Of a stretch of 64,000 nucleotides of DNA, positions 52,197 to 63,797 are shown piece by piece; positions within the stretch are counted from its first letter, which is position 1, and the number at the start of each line of letters is the position of its first letter. Origin of the DNA: Rotaria sordida (lineage: Eukaryota > Rotifera > Eurotatoria > Philodinida > Philodinidae); NCBI GenBank assembly GCA_905250125.1, contig CAJNOL010000464.1, forward strand, positions 62,001-126,000, written 5' to 3'. The translations under genes and the position numbers were made by a program. The notes beneath the pieces are model-generated. The model had not been told where the DNA came from and ran no database searches. It worked only from the letters and a program-made list of their open reading frames with translations.

Positions 52197-55100
52197 TCAA
52201 TCTTTCCAACGTTTAAGTTCATTTTCTAAATCATCAGATTTATTATTGTTTGAAGCAGAAGCAATACGTTGTGATGATGAGGTAGTATTACCAGTTAATT
52301 TTTTATTTTTTGATTCTTCATTTCCATCATTTTCATCTTCGAAATCTTCATCATAATTTCTATAATAATTAAAAATTTATTTAAAAACAAAAAAAAGTAA
52401 TGTTTTGTTATTTAACTTACTCGTCATCAAGATCATCATCATTAGCTCCATCTTCATGTGTTAAATTATCATATTCAACTTCAGCATATTTAACCCAATC
52501 TGATACTTCAGGTGTATCAGGATCCTATACAAAAAATAAAATAAAATGAAATAAAAACAAAAATAAAATCTTCTTTACTTTTAAATTTGAAAAAGGATCT
52601 TTTTGTTCATTAGCTAAATATTTTTCAAGATTAATAAATGTATCAAAAAAAATATTTGTTAATTTGCATCGTTTTAAATCTTTTAAACGTATTTTATTTT
52701 CTTCTTCAGGTTTAATCAAATCAAGCATCTAAGAAAAATAATTCGAAGAAATATTTCTTTTTTAATTTATTCCTACTTGACATATACAATCTTCAAATGG
52801 CATATATTCAATACCATATATTTCCATTTTATGTATTTGTTCTTGATAGAAATAATCTAATTCATACATAGATAAAATACCATCACCATCTATATCCATA
52901 CAACGAAACCAATATTCAATACTAAAATATAAAATAATTAAAGATAAATTTCTTTTTTCTTTTTGTGAAACAAGATCTAAATGGAGTGTTGAAGTCTATA
53001 GTATAGAAATTTGCACCTTCTATCACGGGGTATTTTTCTATAGACCAGGCGAACTTATGATTTTTTTTGACTTAGAAAGATCTGACAAATTCAAATTGTC
53101 AATGATATTTTTCATACTTTTTCTTAAGCTAGAAGGCTGAAATTTTTATCACATATATCTCTAATTAAGATCTTTAATTTCCCAAAGTTTCAGCTCTATG
53201 TCTAAAACTAGTGCTGAAATGTGCATAGACAACATTGAAATATATAAATTTTCGTACTTAATTTTGATAACATCTTTATCATTTACTCAATCGCAATAGT
53301 GTTCAAGTATTATTTTAACTATATAGGAACGCATATATATCCTAAAAGTCTTCAAATTTAATGACCAATTTTATCCGCAATGTCCATCAGTTACGAAGAA
53401 AGAAAAGATTTTAGGTATTTTGTATTGAATTTAAAATGGCTCAATAAAACATGGAATGTTGTCCCGCATTGTTCGCTTCATTCAAAGTTATGATAATCCG
53501 TCACAATTAAAATATAAATCACTTCACAACTGTGTATCACGAATATTAAAAAAGAGGGACTATTAATGATAAAAAAAAACGATCTGATCATCCTGTGACA
53601 GTTACAACATCTGAGTTTCAACAAAATGTTAATAATTATCTTAGATTGACAAAGGGAGTTTCTATTAGAAAAGCTGATGTTAATGTTGACAAAGAACAAT
53701 TTATGTCATCTACACCTTCCATTGATCGAGCAGTTAAAAAGTGCAAACTAAGGTAGTACAAAAAGAAAAAAGCATAAAAGCTAAATAATTTTGATAAATT
53801 ATAATGTGTTAAATATGCAAACATATTAAGAAAAAAGTTTGATATTAGGAAAAACGCCAAGAAATGGAAACAGAATCGTGTTGTGAATTATGATTTCTCA
53901 GGTTTATTTACTCTTCAAAGTTTTCATAATAAAAGAAACGATGGAGTGTGAACTGATGAAGATAAAGAAATGGAAGCAAGTTTAATCAATGTATCAACAG
54001 ATAAATTTCAACGAGATGTAATATTTTTTTGGAGTGCAATATCATCACATGGTCCAATCAATTCTAGTAATTGGTTAGAACAACAATATACTTTAAATAG
54101 TAACAGACGAAAACGAGTATATTCAACAAACTAATTATATGCGAAATTCTTAAAGCAAAAAGTAGCTTCAGCAATTAAAATAGTATTTCAAAAATCTAAA
54201 CTAGATCCAATTTTTCAGGATGATCAAGATTAAAAACAACGAACATCATTAGTAAGAAATACAGTTGCACAGTTATTTAATGAATGTATAGAACCAGTAG
54301 ATGACGGTACTAAATTTCCCTAATATATGGAGATATGAAAAATGTCATTGATAATTTATCCTCGGTTATTATGAAATACCTTTTATACGTTGGAAACATT
54401 TTTTTATAAGAAGACTAATAAATTATATATTATTCGATGTAATTTTCGATGCTGATGTCAAATATGGATTTAGTCTTCAATAAAATTGTTTCTATGCCGA
54501 GAAAAATAAGTTTTACCTGGAAAACATTTAGCTCAGGTCTAGAATACTCGTGCTAACACTCTTTAGGTGTTATGAGTGGAGTGACAACTTATGGATGTTT
54601 CGTTCAATTTGGAGTGCCCCTCTCTTCCTCCCTCGCACAGATCATAGGAACATTACAGACATCCCTAGCAACGCCTTCCCTTCATCACAAACTATGACAG
54701 TCATTATTGATACACGATCAAGACACTCCGATAAAATATATGAACTACTTCTTTATTGCATTTCTAGACGATTAAGTCCAAGGAGAGTGAAGAAACGTGT
54801 TCCAAGTTATAGCAACTATATCGTCTTTCACATTTTAATTTCGTAAAGATTATGCTAACAACTTTTTGAATATGCATTTGATTTTACCTTGTTGGTGAAC
54901 ATTTATCTTCTTCAGAAATAAGAAACCATACAAATTCATAATAAGACATTTTTCCTTCCTTCATATTTTGACTACTACAAAAATAAAAACAAATAAAACT
55001 ATAAAAGAAAAGAATCATTAAATATATTTACTTTGATACAGCACCCGAAAAAATTCGATCGATAATTTTATTAGAAATAGCTAAAAATAAAAAAATTTTG

Positions 55101-58100
55101 TTTTTTTAACTTTTAATTCAAATAAAAATAAAAATATTTACTTCCATTATTATGTTTAGCTAAATCATCACGATTAATCAATAAATCATGATCAGAATCT
55201 ATATCCCAAAATTTACAATAAATAACATAAAAATGTTCATATGAAAAATAATCATGTATACGATTAATATCATCTTCTTCTTCAAGTCGATCGAGAGTCT
55301 ATACATAATACAAAAAATTCATTATAGATCAATCATTTCTTATAAAATCGATAAAAAACAAATAACATGTTGAAACATTTACAAACTCTAAAACTTCTAT
55401 AAAATGTTTCATATAATATAAAATTTTAAAAAATTCGCAGATATTCAATAATGATATAATTTGCTTATTATTATCGAAACGAAATGCGTAGGTCACTATA
55501 AACTTGTTTAGGAAATTTGTACAATTAGACAAAATAGAAGTAAAAAACAAAAAGAATGTTGTGACTTTCTTAAAGTTGATGTGAAAAAAAAACGTTGAAA
55601 GAGGCTGGAAGACGTTACATTTTGTAGAGAATTGGTTACTTTATTATTCTAGATAATTCAAACAGTGTTGTGATTACAAATTCTAGGAGCTGAAGAAAAG
55701 TTTGACTTGTGATTTCTGAGAAATCCTATCTTCGAAAAATTTTATTGTATCGTCCACTCAAATTACTATTTGTATTCTTCTTAGCGTTGATGGCAGTGGA
55801 AAAAAATTGAAAATAAATGGAGTCGAATGATTTTGGAATTCACTCTTCAAGTACTTAGAAATCCTGTTGAAAGAATATTTAGTGGAGACTCGAATTGCAT
55901 GTGCCAAGTGTTTTTTTTTGCATTCGTTCATAACTTGTGAAGAGTATTGTAAAAACAGTAAAATATCTGTAGAAAGTAGATTTCATGAGCGAAGTCACAG
56001 AATACACCCTATAAAAAGTTTCTTTTCTGTTGTTTTATATTAAAACCAATAAAAACTTGTAGAGAATTAAATATTGTAGTCTCTAATATGTGTAAAAGAG
56101 AAAAATGTTGCAAAACTTTTGTCAAATCTTGTATATGTAACTCTATCGAGAAGCTAATCTGTTTGATATTATATTCTCACTTATTGTTGTTTATGTGCAT
56201 AGACGAAATGATTTGACTTATCGAAGAAGTATAGACTAAATGAAATTTTCGAAATAAAAAAATGATTATTTTTTCTTTCAATATGCATTTAAAAACAATA
56301 ACAATAATTCTAGCATTTCATTGATGAATTTTCTTTTTTAATAATTTATTTTTCGATTGAATAAATATTATTTTAAAAGATTTTCTACCTGTAAAAAATT
56401 TGATCGTCTCAATTCTTGTATAGTTAATTTTGTTGACCATGATCGATTACAATTATAAAAAATTCGTGCAACAACTGTTTTAATATATCTTGAATGAAAT
56501 TCATGTGCTTCACGAAGAAATTTTAGACCAGGATGTGTATCTATTATATCTTGTATAAAATAATCCCAATCATCAATAGTTAAATATTGACGATTAGTTG
56601 GTAATGTTGATGAAGATGAATGAACAAGTAAATAAATAAATTTTAATGCATTATCATGATTATTTTTACATATTCTAAACAAATATAGAAATAAACATAT
56701 ATATATATATATAATCCATGGCATAAAAGTTTTAATACAAAATATTCGCTCATTTTTTTGACTACTAAGAGCCAGAAACAATTAGTTAGCATCAGATCAT
56801 GATATATTCTAATTTTTAGGAAACTCAAATTCTTGCACATCACTATATAATGAACGATATAAACTAAGTAATACCGCTGCAAGCATCTAGATAAATATCG
56901 ATGATGTGTAACTAAAATTCAATATTACACATTCAATTCTTAGTTTGACATTGGATGGGATGATGAGATTCATTTTAATAAGAAAAGAATATAGAACTGA
57001 TATGTATATTTTTCGGGTTCGGTCGGTCAGAAAAGAATCTGGGAATGCATTTGTCCACAAAATGATCCGTCATAATTTTAGTGTTCTTGGTTCATCTTTC
57101 GTACATGGTCTGATAGAACTTGTTGATCTCAGAATTTCTTACGATGGAACTTAGTCTAGTAAATGGAATTCTGAAAAAAATAAAGATCTTCTATGTCATA
57201 ATCTGAAGGCTATAACTTGTTCTATCTTCATTATAAATATCATCATTCTTTTTAGAAAAATGAGCTCTTCTTATGAGCAGCAAAACCCATACATCAAGTT
57301 TCAAATATTGATGGGGAGAAGACATCACATGGTGGTCCAGACTGTCATTTGGCACTTCGATGATAGTCTGGACCATCATATGATGTCTTTTCCAAGCAAT
57401 ATTTTATTAAAATCAATCTTCTGTGCTCATATCTCAATGCATCGAATTAAATTTCCATGAAATTATTTTCATAGTCATATCATTTGAATTCCCTGAAAAT
57501 AGAAACTTACTATTTCATGTTCTGAACATATGTCCAAATTTTTCTTCTAGGATAAGATTGAATAGCTTTCAATTAATTTTATGGGAAAGTCCGAAACTAT
57601 GTCTGTACAAAGAGAAATAATGGTTATAGTGCAGTCCTTATTTTGTGTCTTGGAACAACTTCAACGCGACATTATTATAGAGTACTGAGTTTTATACAGA
57701 ATGTGATATTACATTAAGGAGAATTTCTTCCTATGACAGCTCTAGTTTCTATGGCAATTGCTGTTTCAACTCTACAAAACTGAGCCATTAAAAACTATTT
57801 CATATTTTTAAATTTCATAGGATTCAATCGAAATACAAAATTGATCAAAACAGTATTCTGAACAACAACTATTTTGAAATCATCTTATGATAATTGTCGA
57901 ATCTTATCACAGGAAGAAATTCTAGAACACATTTTCAGATAGAGCAAAAAAAGTAGTGAATATTTTTATGGCAAAACTTTCACGTCATAAGTTATTTACT
58001 TTTTCCAAAATGATTCAAATTGTGAATAAGTAATAGTTGTATTTGATGTTATTGTTGTTTGTGATCCTAAAGCATCTTGTACACATACACGAAATAATGG

Positions 58101-60058
58101 TGCTTTCCAATATAAACTCAAATCGAGTAACTAAAAGAATATACATATCATAATAAGTATTTAAATATAAAAAAAATATTTATCATAATTAAAAATTATG
58201 CTGAAATACCTGAGCAAGTTTTCCAAAATCTTCTGCATGTAATTTATCTTGTTTTGGTATAAATAATTCATCTTGAACTTTTCGTAATTGTTTAATAAAT
58301 ATTGTATCCCTTGTTGATGATGTTGCAATATGTTCATCAGAAAAATAAAATCTAGGAATAATTGCAACGGGTTTTTGTTTTTCTTCAATTTTAACAATTA
58401 TTGATGTTGTTTGTTCAACAGTTGGAGTTGTTGTTTTCGATGGTGTTAATATTGGTTGTATTACTTGTTCATTAGATGATGATGATGATGATATTGGTGT
58501 TTTTGTTGTAGTAACAGCTGATGGTGATACAATATTATTCAATGGTTCTAGTATAGAAGTAAATGTAGTATTTGTTGGTTTGAAAGATTGTTCAACTGGA
58601 ACATTTGTTGGTGATTGTGAAATAGGTGTTTTTTGAGATTGTTTTGATGGAATGTCCTTTGATGGTATACTTGTAGTTTTAGTTGAAGATCGATTTGTAG
58701 TACTACTTGTTGATGTTATAGGAGAAGATGGAATTGTTTCGGATTTTGTTAATTTTGTAGTTGAAACTTTTTCTGTAGATACCTATTTTAAAAAAAAAAG
58801 TAGTTTGAATAAGTAAATGATAATAAAAATAATTCAATTAGATACTAATCATGAAACTACTTTAAGAATGAACAAAAAAACATTTATCGATATTGTGGAT
58901 GGAAAAAAACTATGGCTGATTGTTTAAATTAGAGATATATACAGGATAGAGTACGAGAAGAGTTAGAAAATTTTTCTTAGGCGAAAAGTATGGCACAAAA
59001 AAAAGTTTAAACAACAAAATGTGTATGTATTCAATAATCGATATTGAACTTAGAAGGATTACATATCTTGATTCTGTTTTCTATTTTTATGACTGGTATT
59101 AAAATGTTGATCATAAGATCGAGATCGTTTACAAAAATATATTGTTCTATTAGTATTTCCGATGGATTCGTATATTAAAATAGGCTTAAATGATTGAACG
59201 AACCATTTGACAAGATATCTTAGTGATTATTAGACTCTTCACATATTGAGTGAAAGCATAGATTTCTATTTTATTTAACTTTTACATTTGATACTTCTTA
59301 ATATATTTCAAAAGAAATAAGAAAAATAAAATCAATCATCAGTTGTATTCTGCATAAATGCAGATCTATATTCTATAACATCAATAAACAATGAATGTGA
59401 TGATTCTTTTTTTCTATGTTCTATCACCGAGTATTGCTTTATCGGAATTATCTTCACCTAATTACATGACTGATTTCTATTTTTGTGTATTATGTACAAT
59501 GTACATATGACATATACCAAAAACGAAAAGGAACACACTAAAGTATCGAATACAATCATTTCTCAAGACAAGGTCAAGACGAACTTACTTGTTGTTGATC
59601 AATAATAGGAGTAATATTACCGTTAACTCCCGTAGATATTTTCTTGGACGAACGTTGTTTTTTTTCTTCACTACGACTAATTATACCAGGAGTAGTTTCA
59701 CCAATTGAAAAAGTATTTGATGAACTAATACGTGGACTTAATGGTGTTCGAGGTACAGGTGAAACAGGTGGCGAATCAAAATGTTGTGATTTTGAAAATG
59801 CACCACGTGTTGTAAGAGTCTACAATAAAAAAAACAAGTTTGTTTATCAATGAAATTTATATAAACACACACGCACACACATTCACATACCTTTGGATAA
59901 ACAATAGGTTCTGGCGTTTTACTATTTGTTCGAACACTTTGTAATGCAGCAGATAGAGTTGTACGTGTATCTGATAATGAAAGCCATTGTAAGAATAAGT
60001 CATTAACCATTTTTGCAATGGGTATGGGATTATTTTCTGTTGTCATTGTACTGCTCAT
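52197..60058 (-). CDS. PPP2R3: PP2A regulatory subunit B'' (PPP2R3 type), 12 exons
   Basis: Calcium-binding B'' subunit that targets the PP2A catalytic core. Exons: 60058-59891, 59819-59589, 58782-58210, 58130-58000, 56674-56389, 55298-55142, 55080-55032, 54974-54888, 52921-52777, 52728-52579, 52524-52421, 52359-52197. All are GT-AG and in phase, giving 747 aa. The first ~270 residues are Ser/Thr/Pro-rich and disordered. Then follow the family hallmark IPRFYF (275-280), [50 protein letters not shown] and [18 protein letters not shown]. Two canonical EF-hand loops are at residues 497-508 ([12 protein letters not shown]) and 570-581 ([12 protein letters not shown]). [12 protein letters not shown] and [13 protein letters not shown] complete the match. 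The tail is acidic and ends LKRWKD. The intron between exons 8 and 9 (~2 kb) carries a dead transposon. The intron between exons 5 and 6 holds a dispersed repeat, and that between exons 4 and 5 holds a miRNA-like hairpin. The stop of the next gene upstream is only 162 bp away. Confidence 0.95.
53430..54420 (+). pseudogene. Decayed Tc1/mariner-superfamily transposase
   Basis: Read in three plus-strand frames with several stops and frameshifts, this stretch retains transposase-like pieces in the right order. They are a helix-turn-helix-like start ([15 protein letters not shown], then RILKKRD); [14 protein letters not shown] (the GRPR-like linker region); [34 protein letters not shown] (around the first catalytic Asp); [12 protein letters not shown] (the vMvWGaIs..G block); and IFQDDQD followed by [17 protein letters not shown] (the FQqDNAPxHt block). 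It lies antisense in a PPP2R3 intron. No intact frame exceeds about 75 codons, so it cannot make an enzyme. I could not see its terminal inverted repeats. Confidence 0.7.
54718..54870. repeat. Dispersed repeat, second copy at 46315-46460
   Basis: It shares ordered words with the RACGAP1 intron copy (see that entry). The copies are diverged, with many substitutions and small gaps, so the insertions are old. It adjoins a plus-strand frame at 54550-54846 that opens on a TTG-like codon and is not convincing as a gene. Confidence 0.45.
55600..55830. repeat. Diverged copy of the repeat at 172-430
   Basis: The order gaagacgt, then ttttgtagagaattggttact, ttattattctag and the ctattt-gaattc-type segment matches the first 430 bases of the window in the same orientation. 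The copy lacks the left arm of the foldback. It lies in the PPP2R3 intron between exons 5 and 6. Confidence 0.55.
57315..57393 (+). ncRNA. miRNA-precursor-like hairpin (candidate)
   Basis: Arms 57315-57348 and 57360-57393 form a 34-bp stem with an 11-nt loop (ttggcacttcg). On the plus strand the only departures from Watson-Crick pairing are three G-U pairs and one C-A mismatch; on the minus strand it would be one G-U and three A-C. Stem length and loop size suit a Dicer/Drosha substrate. It sits antisense in the intron between PPP2R3 exons 4 and 5. It could equally be a short foldback repeat. No expression evidence is available. Confidence 0.4.
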
Positions 60059-60220
60059 TTTATTTGTTTTTCGATTATTAATTTAGTTAAATATCACAAA
60101 TATATGGACGGCATTCTATCTAGAAGATTAAAATTAATTTTCAATTATTGACTTTTTTCTTGTGTAATGAAATACAAAACACAAAAAAAGAAGAAGATAC
60201 ACAAAAAAAAAAGATTAAAA
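60059..60220 (-). promoter_or_regulatory. 162-bp gap between two co-oriented genes
   Basis: This lies between the stop of the histidine-phosphatase gene and the ATG of PPP2R3. It is T-rich on the minus strand, with a candidate acceptor (aatcttctag, about 60120) that could serve as a trans-splice site. An AATAAA directly precedes the PPP2R3 ATG but is too late to serve that gene. There is little room for a separate promoter. Confidence 0.4.
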
Positions 60221-63167
60221 TTAAAATTCATCGCCATAAAATGAATTTCGTCGAAATATCCATTTATCGCAATTATTATCCGTTTTTTCAATAACAGTCA
60301 TCTACATATTAATAAAAAATGTTTTTTTTTTTCTTTCGAACAATAAATTTTTCAATATTTACTGTTAAATAATCAACATTTCGAATAACATTTGCTAATA
60401 ATGATGGACGAAATCTTCCACCACATATTTTACGTGTACATGTTTCTAATGAAGGAGCATGCGCTAAAAAAAAAATTATATTTCATTTTAATTATTTAAA
60501 ATAGAAAAAAAAAAAAGAAGAAAATAAATGTTTATACCAATAAATAAAATATGTATTTGATTTTGAAGTGTTAATTGTCCTTGTTGTATTTGTGTAATAA
60601 ATTCATTCTCATGCATTTTTAGAATAGTTGAAGTAACTGTATGACTTCGTTCATAAAATTCTAATTCCGTTTCAAGTTGAGATATTTCAACAATATTCAT
60701 TTGTTCATGATAATTTTTATCAATAGGATACTTATTTTCTAATAATTCAATTTTTGTCATAAATTGTGGCATTGTTAATACATTGCTTTTTTCATTTGTG
60801 ATATACCAAGCAGTACATTCAAATAAACCCGGCTCAATTCTAGAGATAATAAAAATTGATTTTTTTGTTTTTTTTTTTCATTCAATAATTACCGAATTTT
60901 TATTTTATTATTCAATTGTAAACCTTCAAGTATTTTTGCAGCGGTTTGAACACAACGTAATGCAGGTGATGAATAACAGTAATGAATAGCAATGTTTTTT
61001 TCTTTTAATACAATTCCTATTTATCAAAAACAAAAAACAACACGAAATAAGAAAATAATGAATTTAATTTATTTACCAGTTCGATAAGCATCTTTCAAAC
61101 CATTGTATGTGAGCGGAGGATCAAGATCAAAATCACCGATTACAGCACGTACTGGTAATGTTTCTCTATGTAATAAACAAGAAAAAAATGAATTAATTTG
61201 TTTATATGAAAGCCTTTCAATTGTGAAACACTCGTCGAGTTAATATCATTACTAAGAATAGATTTTCGAGAACACCAAAATTAAGAATTTTATACATAGA
61301 TAAATTTTTAACAATTATTAAAAAGTCTTGAACATGTCTAAGAAATGAATGAATCTTTTTCGAAATAATCAATTCTCAAAAAAAAAAAAAGAAGATAGTT
61401 GTTTACTACAGAAACACATACTAATCAAATCCATTTAGAAATTAAACATCTCGAGAAAGACTCGTTGATTTATTTTGAAATTTTCAAATAATTATTAAGT
61501 GTATATTTAAAGTAGATATGCAGAACAAAAATTCTTCATTCTGATTTTTTTCAATCATATTCTTATGCGCGTAACATAAACATAACTAGAAATATGCAAC
61601 ATTGGTGTAAATACCGGAATAATAAACAGTGAGTCATTGATATAAGATTTATTCCGGTACCAATTACACTACCATCGGTATTCATTGATATCCACGTTCA
61701 CTGCAATATTGAGACACTAACTCCATCAAAAAATGTCTTTTCTTATGGCGATGTGTTCAAATGCTTTAGTGAACACTAGTACACTGAATCTGTGTGTGTT
61801 AGTAAGCTGAAACTATATATCCCTAAACATACAGTAAGAAAATTGATGTTATATCAAATTTTGTAGTACTACGATAGAGAATTGTAAACAGGTAAAAGTA
61901 AAATTTTCAAGTTATCGATATTTTTCTAACGGTCTTTGCTAGTGAAAAGTGTTTACAACTAAAAAATGCTTTCGAAAAATAAAATTCTTTCCAGCAATCA
62001 AAGTTCGTAAAATTTCATATTTTATGCCTAATTAGAGTGAATTCAACTCTCTGCAAAATCACATTGTATAATAGACATAATGAGAAAAGCTTCTTTGGAT
62101 GTTGTAGAGAAGTTTTCTGTAGAATGTTTGGCTTTGTAATTCAAATATTTTGATATCGCTAGAAAGAGTGCATTGTGTTAGTTACACTAACACATAATGT
62201 GCCTAACAATTTTGAAAGCCAAGTGTTAGAAAAATTGATTAAATTCATTTCTCATCAACAGTATAATGAGAAGTCACAACACACTTTTTTCAGATAAACA
62301 TGTTGTTAAAAACTTTTAGCCTTCGGGTAACAAAATATTTCTACATCACTTTATAGTAGAGACATTATTCTTTCTAATAAGAAAACTACTGAATTTCTAT
62401 AACGAGTGTTGTTTTTATGCTATATATTGAAAACAAAATTAATTCAGAAGTTTTGTACCATTCGGTAATTGATTATTTATTTTTCCTAAAGCATTTTCTA
62501 TTAAATCTATGCTCATAACCATGGAATAACTAATGAGAGAGAGAGAGAGATAGAAAAACAAAAGAATTGAATCAATTTGTAATATTCAATTTTTATAAAC
62601 TTACGATAAAATAGGTGAAAAACGACAAAAATTTCCATCTTTATCAAATGCTTGTTGTAACCATTGTGATGAATAATATCGATCAAGTCTTTCACCATGT
62701 CGAATTATGAATAAACGAATAGGACCTTGTGTAACAGGCAATGAATATGCTCTACTATGAATATTATGTGAATCAATAGATATTGATTTTCTTTCTTGAT
62801 GATGTGATGAATTTGATGATGATCCAAAAAATTTTCGTAAAAAATTTCGTACACCTTTTTTGGATTTTTTATAATCTGCTTCTTTAATGATCAATGTTGA
62901 AGCTGATGCTTGTTTTGAACTAATAGCAACCATTGATAATGATGAATAAGGTAAATTTATTTCGGATGAATGACTAGTTGTTCTTGTACTTAAATTAAAT
63001 TCACTTGATGTTTGATTACTTGTCAAATCAGTAATTGATGAAATTTCTGAATCATGATAATTTTGTTTATCATCTTCATTATTAGATAAATTTTCTATTT
63101 GAAAAAATTCTTCATTATCATCATCATCCGTTGAAATATTTATTCGTGATAATGTTGATGTAGCCAC
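60221..63167 (-). CDS. Histidine phosphatase (UBASH3/TULA-like), 5' end unsure
   Basis: Phosphoglycerate-mutase-type phosphatase. Exons: 63167-62605, 61165-61077, 61016-60893, 60839-60538, 60463-60363, 60301-60221, for about 419 aa from the first codon shown. The N-terminal ~145 residues are Ser/Asp-rich with a basic patch (KKSKKGVRNFLRKFFG). The catalytic core has IIRHGERLD (RHGE at 156-159, phospho-acceptor His 157), DPPLTYNG, SPALRCVQTA (Arg 238), IEPGLFEC and AHAPSLETC (second His 361). The order and wording fit UBASH3/Sts-type tyrosine phosphatases; the UBA and SH3 domains of UBASH3 are absent. The first in-frame codon is GTG just after an AG (aattcaaag|tggct). An upstream exon ending in A would create ATG GCT, so the true start is probably formed by splicing. 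The intron between exons 1 and 2 is 1.4 kb. Confidence 0.85.
61166..62604 (-). other. 1.4-kb intron of the histidine-phosphatase gene
   Basis: No coding frame. Near 61612-61670 a taccggaataa / ttattccggta pair forms an 11-bp inverted repeat spaced by about 35 nt, probably a small MITE remnant. At 62176-62194 gtgttagttacactaacac is a short palindrome. A GA microsatellite lies at 62534-62551. Confidence 0.45.
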
Positions 63168-63312
63168 TTTGAATTGTGATTATCCCAATGATAATATATT
63201 TGACTTGGAATCGATATCCTGAAAAGACAAGAAAAAGAAAAGAATGTATATTTTTGTTTATTTTAGATTTCTATTACACAAGAAAAGAAACCAGCAAAAA
63301 GGAAAAATAAAC

Positions 63313-63399
63313 CTTTGAATGATCGATATAATCAACATGTTCTTGTTCTTGAGTATGTTGGTTACTCTCAAATTTATTTTCTTTTAGACATTGTATCAT
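63313..63399 (-). CDS. Candidate upstream exon or uORF
   Basis: It opens MIQCLKENKFESNQHTQEQE, ends YIDHSK (29 codons) and is followed by a GT donor (gtttat). Joined to the next good acceptor (ttttcag, 63222) it meets a TAA 12 codons later, so as spliced that way it would be an upstream ORF. If splicing instead uses the inner donor after FE-A (gaga|gtaacc) and the acceptor at 63168, it joins the phosphatase frame and creates ATG GCT. Neither can be chosen from sequence alone. Confidence 0.35.
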
Positions 63400-63683
63400 T
63401 ATACGGATTTAATTGGTTGATTTGTTTTCTTTTCTTTGAACAAGTTTTATAACATTTTTGCTCATACCTTCGTATCAATTAAAGATTTTTATCCTCGAAT
63501 ATAAATAAATCATAATGATCAAAAGTAAATAATAAAAAGGCATATTCAAGGATTAAGGAATGTCTTTCTTCATTATGTGCAACAAATAAAATTTTCTTTT
63601 TTTTTTTTTTGTAAAATGATATTATTCAGTTTCGAACATTGAAAGTAAATGGAACTATAACATACCAATTCATTTATCTACAG

Positions 63684-63797
63684 AAAACTAGAAAACGAAT
63701 TGAAATTCAACTGCGTAAAAAAAAATCTCGTCGTGAACGAATACGAATCAAATCATTACAATTTAGTAAATTTACTTATATTAATCAATTATTGTGA
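63684..63797 (+). CDS. Possible terminal exon on the plus strand, very basic
   Basis: After an acceptor (tttatctacag) the frame reads KTRKRIEIQLRKKKSRRERI, continues RIKSLQFSKFTYINQLL and stops at TGA. Just upstream, a 15-nt stretch (FRTLK) between attattcag and gtaaat could be a preceding micro-exon, separated by a 38-39-nt intron in the correct phase. No further exons are evident in the ~450 bp before the minus-strand gene, so it may be a gene fragment. The family is not recognised. Confidence 0.35.
   Translation, partial: KTRKRIEIQLRKKKSRRERIRIKSLQFSKFTYINQLL

Noticed and set aside
54550-54846. Plus-strand 98-codon frame after the dead transposase
   Set aside because: It overlaps a dispersed repeat, lacks domain features and lies in an intron; likely chance.
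56643-56882. 79-codon frame overlapping the PPP2R3 exon at 56674-56389
   Set aside because: It is mostly the upstream intron read in another frame; the PPP2R3 exon begins at a good acceptor at 56675.
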